Positions 53,601 through 61,131 of a stretch of 64,000 nt of DNA are shown here, piece after piece (within the stretch, counting starts at the first letter, position 1; each line of letters begins with the position of its first letter). The stretch is from CAJXMH01 sp040220135 (GTDB taxonomy: Bacteria; Bacteroidota; Bacteroidia; Flavobacteriales_E; Vicingaceae): positions 62,001 to 126,000 of the forward strand of contig JAVJTT010000025.1 in NCBI GenBank assembly GCA_040220135.1. The letters are read 5' to 3'. The notes beneath the pieces are model-generated. The model searched no databases. It was not told where the DNA came from and saw only the letters and a list, made by a program, of their open reading frames with translations. Position numbers and translations under genes: made by a program.

Positions 53601-55059
53601 GTTTAACAATACAAGTACTTCAGTACAACCACTGCAATACAGCTGGGATTTCGGCAATGGAAAAACTTCTGTTTTTGAAGACCCGGGAACGAGTTACCTA
53701 AGCAATGGTAATTACCAAGTCAGTCTGGCGGTTCAGATGAACCAACCTTACGGTTGTGCCGATACTACTACAGAAACGGTTCGTATTCAAAGTCCTCAAG
53801 GCGATTTCCTGACCGATTTACACGGAGATACCATCTGCCGCTTAGAGTCAGTCTTTTTTACTCTAAAAGACACGGTAGATTTAGAGTATTTTAAATGGGA
53901 GTTTGGAGATGGTGATACCTTGGCCAATCAAGATTCCGTATCTCATCAATACACCTTTGTTCCCCCTTCAGGGCAAACCATTGCTAAATTGGTCATGTCG
54001 AATGCCGATGGTTCTTGTCCACAAACGGTAGATACCATCATCAACATTCACGAAGTAACGGCTGACTTTAGAAGAAACAACGGCATAGATACTGCCTATT
54101 GTTTTGCTCCGGTTCAATTAACAAACTTGTCTAACAGGGCTACTTCTTGGACTTGGAATTTTGGTGATGGAAATACCCAAGATCAAGGCAATCAACTCAG
54201 CTATGAATATGACTCAGCAGGAACCTACGACATTACGCTCGCAGCCCGAAATGACAATTTAAATTGCAACGACAGCATAACCAAAAGAGTCATCCTTTTT
54301 CCCAATCCTGATTTCTTTATTGTGGGCGATACATTGTGTGAAGGAGAGACGGCAAGCGTTAACAGCTCGGTTTCTGAGCCATCTTGGACCTACAATTGGT
54401 CGGCTGATCCTACTTCAAATTTTCAAGGAAATGGCACAGCAAGTATTTCCACCATTCCTTTGCTTACTACCGAGTATACCTTGAATGTAATTGACACTAA
54501 TGGTTGTATCGGAGAAGATGTTGATACTGTATTTGTTATTCCCAACTTAAACTTAACCGACTTTGACACTACCATAGTCATTGGTGATCGGATTAATCTG
54601 CCTGTTTATGCGAATGCAGGTTTGTTCAATTTTACTTGGACGCCAACCGATGGACTAAGCTGCTTGGATTGCCTCCCTCCTAGTATACAACCGCTAGAAA
54701 AGGTAGAGTACAATTTAGTGATTGCCGATAAGCAAGGCTGCTTTGATTATGATGTAGACTTTGTGGTGGATATCCACCCGGAAACATTCATAAAAATGCC
54801 AACCACTTTTTCTCCCAACGGAGATGGAGTGAATGATCTTATTTATGTAGAAGGTTGGGGAATCAAAGAATTAGTGAGCTACCAAATTTTTAACCGCTGG
54901 GGCGAATTGGTGTTTGAAACCAACGACCTTGAAGAGGGTTGGGATGGTTCTTACAAAGGCAAGATCCAAAACAATGATGTTTATGTGTTTAAAGTATTGG
55001 TAAACACTTGGCGCGACGAGGAAAAGACTTTAGAAGGCTACATTAATTTAGTTCGCTAG
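50692..55059 (+). CDS. giant multi-PKD-domain surface protein with type B T9SS (gliding-associated) C-terminus
   Basis: The ATG at 50692 is preferred over a TTG at 50650 because it starts the signal peptide (MKHLFLTLFSCLLFSSFLSAQ). The mature protein of about 1,435 residues is a string of roughly a dozen or more PKD-like Ig domains, each about 80-95 residues, with recurring WxFGDG(N/T)-type turns and HTYxxxGxYxVxL strands (for example VLWDFGDGTTSTATDPFHTY). Most carry a Cys near the start. The last about 90 residues form a CHU_C/type B sorting domain: MPTTFSPNGDGVNDLIYVEG, YQIFNRWGELVFET, GWDGSYKG. It is a likely adhesin or motility-type filament exported by T9SS, next to PorP-type genes. Confidence 0.9.
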   Translation: MKHLFLTLFSCLLFSSFLSAQTADFEDGCAPLTVNFTPPPGLSSYFWDFKDGTTSILQFPSNTFINPGSYDVELKQSAGGPTVGTITIDVFTKPSIQISADFQKGCRPLNVNLSDVTNLSPSVSVNAYNWVFGDGSTAQGEIINKTFNQSGDFDVTLELKTNLPSCDITKQFDDYINVSNRPNVSYITNPSNASACSAPLTVSFTNNSSSTHPLSYQWSMGNGSSFNTTNPPDQTYSTEGDFPVKLIAIDTNNCADSNIRIVSIGSPKINLDVPDTFCLNAPDTIFNRSSSGSVFWDFGADHTVEGYHNFRNPIIKYSTPGTKTITFNVAVGACVADTTFTVFVADASADFASSPTFACSLPYTVSFTPSASNGTFNWIFGDSSMSSQQNPSVTYPIIDESPYVIHKTEEFETTLIYTATNGCQDTIRKKDTLYRPTALMMPDRVKGCVPLTVTFSDSSFYYPTDTLEQWEWIFGDGNSTVKMDSTDVTHTYSMTGKYWAYLVVTNETGCVDTSYRTQIRVGDVMSPDFTVDLSNVCVGDSVQFNDITPAPLGDSIDTWNFNTESNRMFSCFQSSSPKWAYDRESGGQDVTMTVGFNGCYSSVNKSNLVNVSGPVAFINFKTFCDDPLSVQFYDSSLNATSVLWDFGDGTTSTATDPFHTYASTGDYTVSLQAENPGSNCPVNIQTTEINIRDIKADFSVIPEACYGVEHQFDASASVDVYENCYRGYNWTFEDSTMRPITTSSPIIRPRFFNNGFQEITLVTTDINGCLDTASKVIEVFQPLADFSIDDNTVCAPTTVNFSDLSTADTTIVGWEYRINDNDTLFTQNPSYLFDSFQPINEVMFIVKDSLGCQDTAFKNVDMYEPITNYTVNDRTVCLGDQTDFTATDFTTQGSNLNFRWVFGNGDTSFLQNPSLVYGTSGNYTVELLIEEVATACTNLYQETIDVVEYPVADFTIPNYTSKYLCQGTVQFNNTSTSVQPLQYSWDFGNGKTSVFEDPGTSYLSNGNYQVSLAVQMNQPYGCADTTTETVRIQSPQGDFLTDLHGDTICRLESVFFTLKDTVDLEYFKWEFGDGDTLANQDSVSHQYTFVPPSGQTIAKLVMSNADGSCPQTVDTIINIHEVTADFRRNNGIDTAYCFAPVQLTNLSNRATSWTWNFGDGNTQDQGNQLSYEYDSAGTYDITLAARNDNLNCNDSITKRVILFPNPDFFIVGDTLCEGETASVNSSVSEPSWTYNWSADPTSNFQGNGTASISTIPLLTTEYTLNVIDTNGCIGEDVDTVFVIPNLNLTDFDTTIVIGDRINLPVYANAGLFNFTWTPTDGLSCLDCLPPSIQPLEKVEYNLVIADKQGCFDYDVDFVVDIHPETFIKMPTTFSPNGDGVNDLIYVEGWGIKELVSYQIFNRWGELVFETNDLEEGWDGSYKGKIQNNDVYVFKVLVNTWRDEEKTLEGYINLVR

Positions 55060-55865
55060 AAATCAATACGAACCGCTTCACCGGTCAACAAGCCGGGTTT
55101 GAAGTTTGGGATTTCTCTGCCGTTAATGGCAATACTGACCGTATTAGGACCTGATGTTCCTTCGTTTAAGGCAAAAACCACAAGGTCATTAGCACCTCTA
55201 TTGAGCGAATCCGTGGAAAAGGTGAAGTTCGTTCCGGCTTTTAACAAGCTGTGGTTTTCAATAATCCACTGTCCATTTAAATAAACTGAAACAATGTCCC
55301 CATCCTCAGCAGCATTATCCCACAAGCGAATAGTAAAGAAGTTTTGCGAAGGCGGAATACTAACTGAACTGTCATTCACTTCATAAGAAGAAAGGTCTAC
55401 GGTAGAACAGGAAGTATTAATTCGAATTTGTAAGGTATTACTTTTTACCCCTAGCTCATTCTCAGTGTTAAAATCTAAAACTAAATGATTTAGCTCTTGG
55501 GCTGTGGCAGCATCTACAAAAGTGGCTTCAAAACGATAAGTGACTATGTCATCTCCAATGTTTAAATCATTTCTAGCTACTGTGGCAGAAAAGCTCTCGG
55601 CTAGTAGTTCTGAATTGTTGCGTCGGTAAAAAACCGGACGGTTATTCACCTGATGTAAGCAGTCCGCTGACCGATTATACTGAAAGCTAACTTCAGCTAC
55701 TATTTTCAAAGCACCTTGACAGGGATCTTCGATACGTTGATAGCCCGGAGAAGAAATTTTAAATCGCTTACACGCTTCCTGTTCTATCTCTAAATCCACA
55801 GATTTGTCGGTGCAGGCCGTAAAAAAAAGCAGCAAAGTAACAGTATATGACAGCAGCCCTCTCAT
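55056..55865 (-). CDS. surface lipoprotein with C-terminal beta-domain shared with its neighbour
   Basis: ATG 55865 is chosen because it gives a lipoprotein signal (MRGLLSYTVTLLLFFTAC); the longer frame overlaps the upstream gene. The protein of about 269 residues is not a member of a family I recognise. The last about 95 residues (FFTIRLWDNAAEDGDIVSVY, LNGQWIIENHSLL ... ANDLVVFALNEGTSGPNTVS) closely resemble the C-terminus of the beta-barrel protein encoded immediately upstream (one-base gap), so the two probably share a ligand or interact. Its end overlaps the giant PKD gene by four bases on the opposite strand. Confidence 0.75.
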   Translation of the reverse strand: MRGLLSYTVTLLLFFTACTDKSVDLEIEQEACKRFKISSPGYQRIEDPCQGALKIVAEVSFQYNRSADCLHQVNNRPVFYRRNNSELLAESFSATVARNDLNIGDDIVTYRFEATFVDAATAQELNHLVLDFNTENELGVKSNTLQIRINTSCSTVDLSSYEVNDSSVSIPPSQNFFTIRLWDNAAEDGDIVSVYLNGQWIIENHSLLKAGTNFTFSTDSLNRGANDLVVFALNEGTSGPNTVSIAINGREIPNFKPGLLTGEAVRIDF

Positions 55866-55866
55866 C

Positions 55867-57027
55867 TTAGCGCTTTTTGTATTTGATTTGCAAAGTGCCA
55901 CTTTCCTTAAAGTTGGATTGCAAGGTAATGCGGTGTTTCTTTTCTCCATCATCCACAATTAAAGCAGCGGTGTTGGGTTTTATCTCACCCAGGTTTAAGG
56001 CATGCAAAACAAAAGTGTTCATGCCTTCTCTCAAACTTACCTCCATCTCGTATTTCTCCTTTTTTAGGCTATAGTTCTCTAAGATCCAATCCCCATTTAA
56101 GTTCACGGAAACTCGGTCTCCATCAACCGTTTGATGGTCCCAAATAATGATCTTTACTTTTTCAGAACGCACCTTGATCTTATCTCTCACCGCTAGTTCT
56201 CGGTTTGAAATCGAGGTGGGTGTAGTGGTATCTTCCACCACTGAATCTTTTTGGGAAACATCGACTGCAATCTCATCCAAGTCTAGTTTTTTCACTTTTT
56301 CTTGTTTGTCGAAATGACGAATTCGAAAATCAAAACGCAAGTTTAAAGCAATGGCATTTCCCTTAGAGCTTAAATCGTCTTTTGTAATCTCTTGGGTCAC
56401 ATTATCTGTGACTACATAATTGCTCTCATAGGCTTTTGATTGACCCAAGTTGTAACGAAGCCCTAAACTTAAAAGATTTCCTTTATAGAACTTATGTTGC
56501 ACTCCAAGTTCCGGCACCAAAGAAAGGTTTGACTCCTGATAAGTGGTGGTATATTGTAAGGTTCTATCTATGCCGAGGCTGCTAATGCCAAAGCTTTCGC
56601 TTGCTGACGAGTTCGAAGCCCCGTAAATGTTTTGGGAAATAGCAAATTTACCATAGAGGTAAGTATCGGTTTGTTTGATCTTAAAGTAAGCAGACAAGGC
56701 CGCATAATAATTCCAATGTAAGTTGGTGTTTTTAATGCTGATGGAAAAATCCTCAGTTTCTGTTTCAAAATCATCGTCGCGCAACCTAACACGACTCCAG
56801 TGCTGACCAATACCAGCCTCTATACCAATAACATCAAACAAGCGAAAACTAGCCGAAAATTGACCACCCATGGTGGGCGAATAGTTCTTTTGCCCTAATA
56901 AATTGTCGTTTATTGCAGTGCCTCCAAGTATTCCTCCATGCAGCTCTCCACCCACATACAAATCGTGTTGCGCATAACTCAATTGCTGCCCAAGCAGAAA
57001 AGCAAGAAGATAAAGTAGCTTTTTCAA
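55867..57027 (-). CDS. outer-membrane beta-barrel protein with C-terminal beta-sandwich domain
   Basis: The start is TTG 57027 (a stop codon lies directly before it in frame and no ATG is available), giving 386 residues with a signal peptide (MKKLLYLLAFLLGQQLSYAQ). Residues about 20-240 look like an 8-to-10-stranded OmpA/OmpW-type barrel (LYVGGELHGGILGG, FDVIGIEAGIGQHWSR, NLLSLGLRYNLGQSKAYE, ALNLRFDFRIRHFD). A linker with DEIAVDVSQKDSVVEDTT leads to a C-terminal domain (about 295-386: VKIIIWDHQTVDGDRVSVNL, MNTFVLHALNLGEIKPNTA) also present in the downstream lipoprotein. Function unknown; a paired surface module is inferred. Confidence 0.78.
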   Translation of the reverse strand: MKKLLYLLAFLLGQQLSYAQHDLYVGGELHGGILGGTAINDNLLGQKNYSPTMGGQFSASFRLFDVIGIEAGIGQHWSRVRLRDDDFETETEDFSISIKNTNLHWNYYAALSAYFKIKQTDTYLYGKFAISQNIYGASNSSASESFGISSLGIDRTLQYTTTYQESNLSLVPELGVQHKFYKGNLLSLGLRYNLGQSKAYESNYVVTDNVTQEITKDDLSSKGNAIALNLRFDFRIRHFDKQEKVKKLDLDEIAVDVSQKDSVVEDTTTPTSISNRELAVRDKIKVRSEKVKIIIWDHQTVDGDRVSVNLNGDWILENYSLKKEKYEMEVSLREGMNTFVLHALNLGEIKPNTAALIVDDGEKKHRITLQSNFKESGTLQIKYKKR

Positions 57028-57071
57028 TCAGTGACTTTTGGGTAGGTAAAGATGAGTAATAAAGTAATTGC

Positions 57072-57107
57072 AAAAAAATAGCCTACTAAAGAGTAGGCTA
57101 TTTTTTT
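57072..57107 (-). terminator. Rho-independent terminator after the 57129-57905 gene
   Basis: A perfect 15-bp stem (AAAAAATAGCCTACT / AGTAGGCTATTTTTT) with an AAAG loop has A and T tracts that make it usable on both strands. It separates the lipoprotein gene from the barrel-protein pair. Confidence 0.88.
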
Positions 57108-57128
57108 ATCAGTAAAGTAAATAATTGA

Positions 57129-57905
57129 TTAACCAGGTCCCATGCCAATCTCTGGATCTGCAGGTCCATTGCAAAAACCTTGTTTATACTGCACTGCAAT
57201 TGAAGCATGAATAAAAAGTGATGAAAAACCAGGATTTTGAGTAGAGACTGTTATTGATATGGTATTTTGTCCACCTTGACAAAAGTTTGTGATTGGAATG
57301 GGGGGATTATTTAAATACCTACCACATGTAGGAGGTGAATAGACTATAGGTGGCGAAGGCATATTTATTAAATTTCCATTTATTTTAATTGCTACAATTT
57401 CATCATCACCCATAATTTTTGGAATACCTATTTCTGCATAATAAATATGATCACATGTCAAATTAAAATTTCTTTTGTAAACTGCATTTCCGCTTGGGAT
57501 ATTGAAAGAAATGTTATTGTTAATTGTCAAATCTGAAGTTATCCATCTTGCTGCTATTCCACAATTCGGATGATTAAACATTGGACTTACCGCACCACCT
57601 GGTGTTTCAACATTTCCGGTACTTACTAATGCGTTTTGAAACTGACTAGCCCCTTGACGTTTAACTTTCCATTTTACATCAGCACTGCCAGGTGCTCCAT
57701 AAGAACTGAATCCGTTAAGTCCAGTTGAAATATTTATCGCTTGAGAATTCGCCTTCTCATTCGGTATTTTCTCCTTCTCTATTATTGTTTTGGAGTTATC
57801 TACTACGTTTTCCGTTTGATTCGACTTGAGACTCTCTTCTTTTTCACAGGCCGAAAACACTGCAAGGGCAAAAATGGAAATTAATAATAATGCTTGATTT
57901 TTCAT
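57129..57905 (-). CDS. secreted lipoprotein of unknown function
   Basis: The 258-residue protein has a lipoprotein signal (MKNQALLLISIFALAVFSAC). A Lys/Asn/Glu-rich spacer (about 22-55) is followed by a beta-rich domain (about 60-250) that includes SVDVKW-like strands, CGIAARWITSDLTINNNISF and the segment YAEIGIPKIMGDDEIVAIKI. Several cysteines (HPNCG, TCDHIYY, PTCGRY, NFCQGG) could form disulfides outside the cytoplasm. I do not recognise the family. It has its own terminator and seems to stand alone between the RAYT fragment and the barrel-protein pair. Confidence 0.7.
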   Translation of the reverse strand: MKNQALLLISIFALAVFSACEKEESLKSNQTENVVDNSKTIIEKEKIPNEKANSQAINISTGLNGFSSYGAPGSADVKWKVKRQGASQFQNALVSTGNVETPGGAVSPMFNHPNCGIAARWITSDLTINNNISFNIPSGNAVYKRNFNLTCDHIYYAEIGIPKIMGDDEIVAIKINGNLINMPSPPIVYSPPTCGRYLNNPPIPITNFCQGGQNTISITVSTQNPGFSSLFIHASIAVQYKQGFCNGPADPEIGMGPG

Positions 57906-58055
57906 AATTATATAGTTTTAGTTATATCAGTAAAAGTAAGTGCATTAGAAGCTTATAGAAGGTTGATTTTATTATCCGGGCTTTATTTTTTACTAACTGC
58001 CAATAATGTTTTGTTAACTAGTGAAACGGATCAGGTCTCATAAATCTTAGGCTAG

Positions 58056-58676
58056 CTAGTCTATTGCACTAAGTAAGGGTGCCGCTTTATGACAAAATAT
58101 AAAATTTGACTGACTCTCAAAAAGTCCGATAACCTCCTCCCTACTTACGTTGGTTTTTGAATTAGACATCAAAGCTGAGTAAGAGGAGTACTTCCAATCT
58201 TCCATTTCATTTGTCAAACCTGCCTCAATTGGATTATAATGAATGTAATGGATTAGCTTTCTTAAGTATTTTTCATCATCAATTCGCTTTCGCTTGAATG
58301 GTTTCATAAAAAGACTTCCTTTTCGCTGATGCACTTTGTTGAATGCTTGCGTATAAGAACTAAAGAAGTTTGAAAACTATTTACTGATTGCTAAACCATA
58401 GTTGAACTCTGCCAAAGTTTGAAACTTTGGCAGAGTTTGGTCTTTTAATAACTCTGATTTTAGGTCTTTCTCCTCTTTAACCCTTACCAAAAAATGAAAA
58501 TGATTTGGCATTAAACAATAGCAGAAGGTATCGACAAGTGGACTAATGTATTCCTCATACTTTTTTAAGAAATAGCGATAGTTATCATCTGTCAAAAACA
58601 GCTTTTCATTGCCATTTGCCCGATTATAAACATGGTAAAGCCCTTCTTCCTCAAATATTGCTAGCTTATTTTTCAT
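58056..58676 (-). pseudogene. REP-associated tyrosine transposase (RAYT, Y1_Tnp family) interrupted by one in-frame TAG
   Basis: A single reading frame of 207 codons runs from ATG 58676 to the stop at 58056, broken only by an in-frame TAG at 58379-58377. Upstream, YHVYNRANGNEKLF and CYCLMPNHFHFLVRVKEE carry the HUH motif (HFH). Downstream of the stop the frame continues FSNFFSSYTQAFNKVHQRKG SLF and IHYIHYNPIEAGLTNEMEDW KYSSYSAL, the usual RAYT C-terminus with the Tyr region. A CAG-to-TAG change in the common ISKQFSNxF motif is the simplest explanation. A 33-nt palindrome lies inside the coding region in frame. It is probably inactive unless the amber codon is read through. Confidence 0.85.
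58405..58437. repeat. REP-like 33-nt palindrome 1, inside the RAYT frame
   Basis: Fifteen bases (AACTCTGCCAAAGTT) pair perfectly with AACTTTGGCAGAGTT around a three-base TGA loop. The palindrome replaces 11 codons in the RAYT linker without breaking the frame. Confidence 0.8.
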
Positions 58677-58687
58677 TTGTAGATTTC

Positions 58688-58720
58688 AGACCTTCTAGGT
58701 TTCTAAAACCTAGAAGGTCT
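58688..58720. repeat. REP-like 33-nt palindrome 2, upstream of the RAYT gene
   Basis: AGACCTTCTAGGTTT pairs with AAACCTAGAAGGTCT around a three-base loop at the centre. It is preceded by ATTTC, as is palindrome 3, and begins 12 bp before the RAYT start codon. Confidence 0.85.
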
Positions 58721-58745
58721 TATCAATTCATCATCATATCATTTC

Positions 58746-58778
58746 AGACCTGCCAGGTTTTGGAAACCTGGCAGGTCT
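58746..58778. repeat. REP-like 33-nt palindrome 3
   Basis: AGACCTGCCAGGTTT pairs with AAACCTGGCAGGTCT. It has the same length and layout as palindrome 2 and the same ATTTC flank, 25 bp away. It lies 16 bp after the stop of the secreted-protein gene at 58795, where it may also end or protect that mRNA. Confidence 0.85.
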
Positions 58779-58794
58779 AATCTTATGAAAATTA

Positions 58795-59835
58795 CTATTT
58801 TAAATAAGGAACTTGAGAAGTAGAAACATTAGGGACCTGAATAGTCCTTTCTGCTTTTTCAACCTTGTGCACAATCGCAACTACTTCTAATATAACATTA
58901 ATTCCATGCATACTATCAGGATTCTTAAGACCAAGATAAAATTTACCTCTTGCGAATTCATCTTTTAATTTTACCACCTCAGACTTTATATTCTTCCTGC
59001 CCTTTGCAGGATAACACCTCCACTCTGAATCTCTCTTTTGATAAAATAAGCTTGCGTTTTCATAATCTGCAAATAAGTAAACATCACAATAATCATCTGC
59101 TGGTGGACGGGATATTGAAGAAATTGCAAATTCAGTAGCTCCTGTTTGATCAACTAAATTTGTAAGCTGAGACAATAGGCTCATTGATGAATTTACATTT
59201 TTAATCGCGTCTTTTTCTCTAAACGCAGCTATTTCATAATACCATTCAACTGTACCCTTAGGTAGATCTACTTCATAAATAAGCCTTGATTTCCCGCCTT
59301 TGAAAGTAGCATTACTCCCACTATTCATATAAATTTCTGAGCTATCTATAATTGAATATGGGACATATGCTTCTTTTACCACATACTCCTCTTTTGTGGC
59401 TGTATAAGTAGTATCATAAACTGTTTTCCAATAAACCGTAGAATTGAAACTATCATCTTCTTCCGCCGGAATACGTTCTATCTTGATCTTACCGATACGC
59501 TTGCCTAAAGCAGGGTTGTAAAAGCGAAATTGATAGATTCCGGTACTGGGGACCGGAATTCTTTTCTGCTTGACTGTTTCTATTTCATATTCTGAAAACA
59601 AGGAACGACCGGACTGAAAATCCTTTATTTCCAATTCTTTCAATCCTTTCTTTCGCTTTTCTTCAAAAGTGAGCACTATCTCATCGCCTGCTTTGAAGCC
59701 TAAGTAAATAAACTCCTCACTTAAGGCCCCAATTTTGGTGGTTTGGTTGGTTAAAGGGATTGGGGTTTGTGCAAAAGCGACTTGAAACGTAAAACATAAA
59801 CCAATAAAAAAACTGACTACTACTTTTTCCATCAT
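58795..59835 (-). CDS. secreted protein of unknown function
   Basis: The 346-residue protein has a signal peptide (MMEKVVVSFFIGLCFTFQVAFA; ATGs at 59835 and 59832). Its first about 115 residues look like a beta-sandwich (LTFEEKRKKGLKELEIKDFQ, GIYQFRFYNPALGKRIGKIK), reminiscent of pre-peptidase or lectin-like domains. The rest (about 130-330) contains VYDTTYTATKEEYVVKEAYV and a long mixed alpha/beta region with DYCDVYLFADYENASLFYQK. I recognise no family. It lies 14 bp downstream of the DUF2130 gene on the same strand, so it may be part of that transcript, although a secreted product is an odd partner for it. Confidence 0.72.
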   Translation of the reverse strand: MMEKVVVSFFIGLCFTFQVAFAQTPIPLTNQTTKIGALSEEFIYLGFKAGDEIVLTFEEKRKKGLKELEIKDFQSGRSLFSEYEIETVKQKRIPVPSTGIYQFRFYNPALGKRIGKIKIERIPAEEDDSFNSTVYWKTVYDTTYTATKEEYVVKEAYVPYSIIDSSEIYMNSGSNATFKGGKSRLIYEVDLPKGTVEWYYEIAAFREKDAIKNVNSSMSLLSQLTNLVDQTGATEFAISSISRPPADDYCDVYLFADYENASLFYQKRDSEWRCYPAKGRKNIKSEVVKLKDEFARGKFYLGLKNPDSMHGINVILEVVAIVHKVEKAERTIQVPNVSTSQVPYLK

Positions 59836-59849
59836 AACTAATATTGGAT

Positions 59850-61121
59850 TTATTCTAATTCTTCTTGTTCTTCCTCTTCTTCTTTGCCCAATTCTAGAGC
59901 CTTAACGCTTTGCACTGCATTTCCGGCAATGCCTTTAATTGAACCATACATATCAACGGTATTGGTAATTACTTTGTCAATCTGCTTTTCTCTCGACTTC
60001 CAAATGCGTTGCATGGAGCGCTTTTCTTTTTCGAGGTCATCTTTCATTTGTGAGAAACCTTCCACAATAGCTTCAATTTGCATGCGGAAAGTGTTGCTGG
60101 TTAAGAAGTCGTAAAGCATGTGCATTTTGTCTCCTTTATTCTCTTGAGAAGCAACGGCTAAACTCAATTGAATCACAGATTCTCGAATCACGGTACAAAG
60201 TCCCTTAAACTCTTCAAAACTGCACACCCAAACGCCATCAATAATCCCCAAGCGATCTAATGAGGAAGGCATAGCTTCGCTTACCAAAATTCCCACATCG
60301 GCGCCTTTGTCGCGCATATCTGCTTTAAACTTTTCGATCCAGCTTGGTTGAAAGTCTTTGGTACGTTTACTTTCGTAGTAGACTTTTCCACAATTTTGAC
60401 GAGAACGGGTATTGACAATTTGAATACAATCTCCGCCTCTAGCGCCTTTTTTCACTTCTTCAATGGAGTCTAATGGAAATTGAGCGGCCAACCATTCTTC
60501 TATGGCAAGTTCCTGCACTTCCCCTTGCATTTGCATAGAGCCTTGCTCCTGCTTGCGTTTCATTTCTTCGGTCAGCTTTTTTTGGTCTTCCAATTGCTTT
60601 TGAAGTTCTCTGAACTTTAATTCGTTCTTGTCTTCTTCTGACTTTCTTATTTTATCTCTTTCAGCGAGTAATAGCTCATTTAATTTCTTTTCGGCTTCTG
60701 CCTCGGCCGCTTCTTTGAGTTCTCCTTTCTCACGCTTTAAACGTTCGATCTCAACCTTAGAGCGATTTAACTCCTTTACTTGCTCAGACTTTTCGTTGAG
60801 TTCTTTTTGTAAGGCTTCAAATTGCTCTGACTGCTCTTCAGACAACTTTGACTTCAGCTTTTCTTCAATTTCCTTTCGATCTTCTTTTAGCTGCTTTTCA
60901 AGCCGCTCTTGAAAAAGCTCATTTTCCTTCTTTCTCTTCTGCTCAAACTCTTCTTTTGCTTTTTTTAAGCTATCGGCTTCTTGCTGATACTTTTGCTTTT
61001 CTTCGGCTAATTGAGTTTGGTATTTCTGTTTGATCTCATCTTCTAATTGATGAGCCAAAATATCTTGCACATCTATAGACTCTCCACAATTGGGACAGTT
61101 TATTTGAGTGTTGTCTTTCAT
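59850..61121 (-). CDS. DUF2130 coiled-coil protein with nuclease-like C-terminal domain
   Basis: The 423-residue protein starts with a CPxC knuckle (NCPNCGESIDVQDILAHQLE), then a long charged coiled coil (about 25-205), then the DUF2130 domain (about 208-385). Within it, IEEVKKGARGGDCIQIV and GKVYYESKRTKDFQPSWIEK give a G-D ... E-x-K arrangement like the PD-(D/E)xK nuclease core, followed by DVGILVSEAMPSSLDRLG. The protein is cytoplasmic. It lies 10 bp after the AAA_13 ATPase gene on the same strand, so they are almost surely co-expressed. The molecular role of DUF2130 is not established; nuclease activity is inference from the motif. Confidence 0.85.
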   Translation of the reverse strand: MKDNTQINCPNCGESIDVQDILAHQLEDEIKQKYQTQLAEEKQKYQQEADSLKKAKEEFEQKRKKENELFQERLEKQLKEDRKEIEEKLKSKLSEEQSEQFEALQKELNEKSEQVKELNRSKVEIERLKREKGELKEAAEAEAEKKLNELLLAERDKIRKSEEDKNELKFRELQKQLEDQKKLTEEMKRKQEQGSMQMQGEVQELAIEEWLAAQFPLDSIEEVKKGARGGDCIQIVNTRSRQNCGKVYYESKRTKDFQPSWIEKFKADMRDKGADVGILVSEAMPSSLDRLGIIDGVWVCSFEEFKGLCTVIRESVIQLSLAVASQENKGDKMHMLYDFLTSNTFRMQIEAIVEGFSQMKDDLEKEKRSMQRIWKSREKQIDKVITNTVDMYGSIKGIAGNAVQSVKALELGKEEEEEQEELE

Positions 61122-61131
61122 GTTTTCAATT

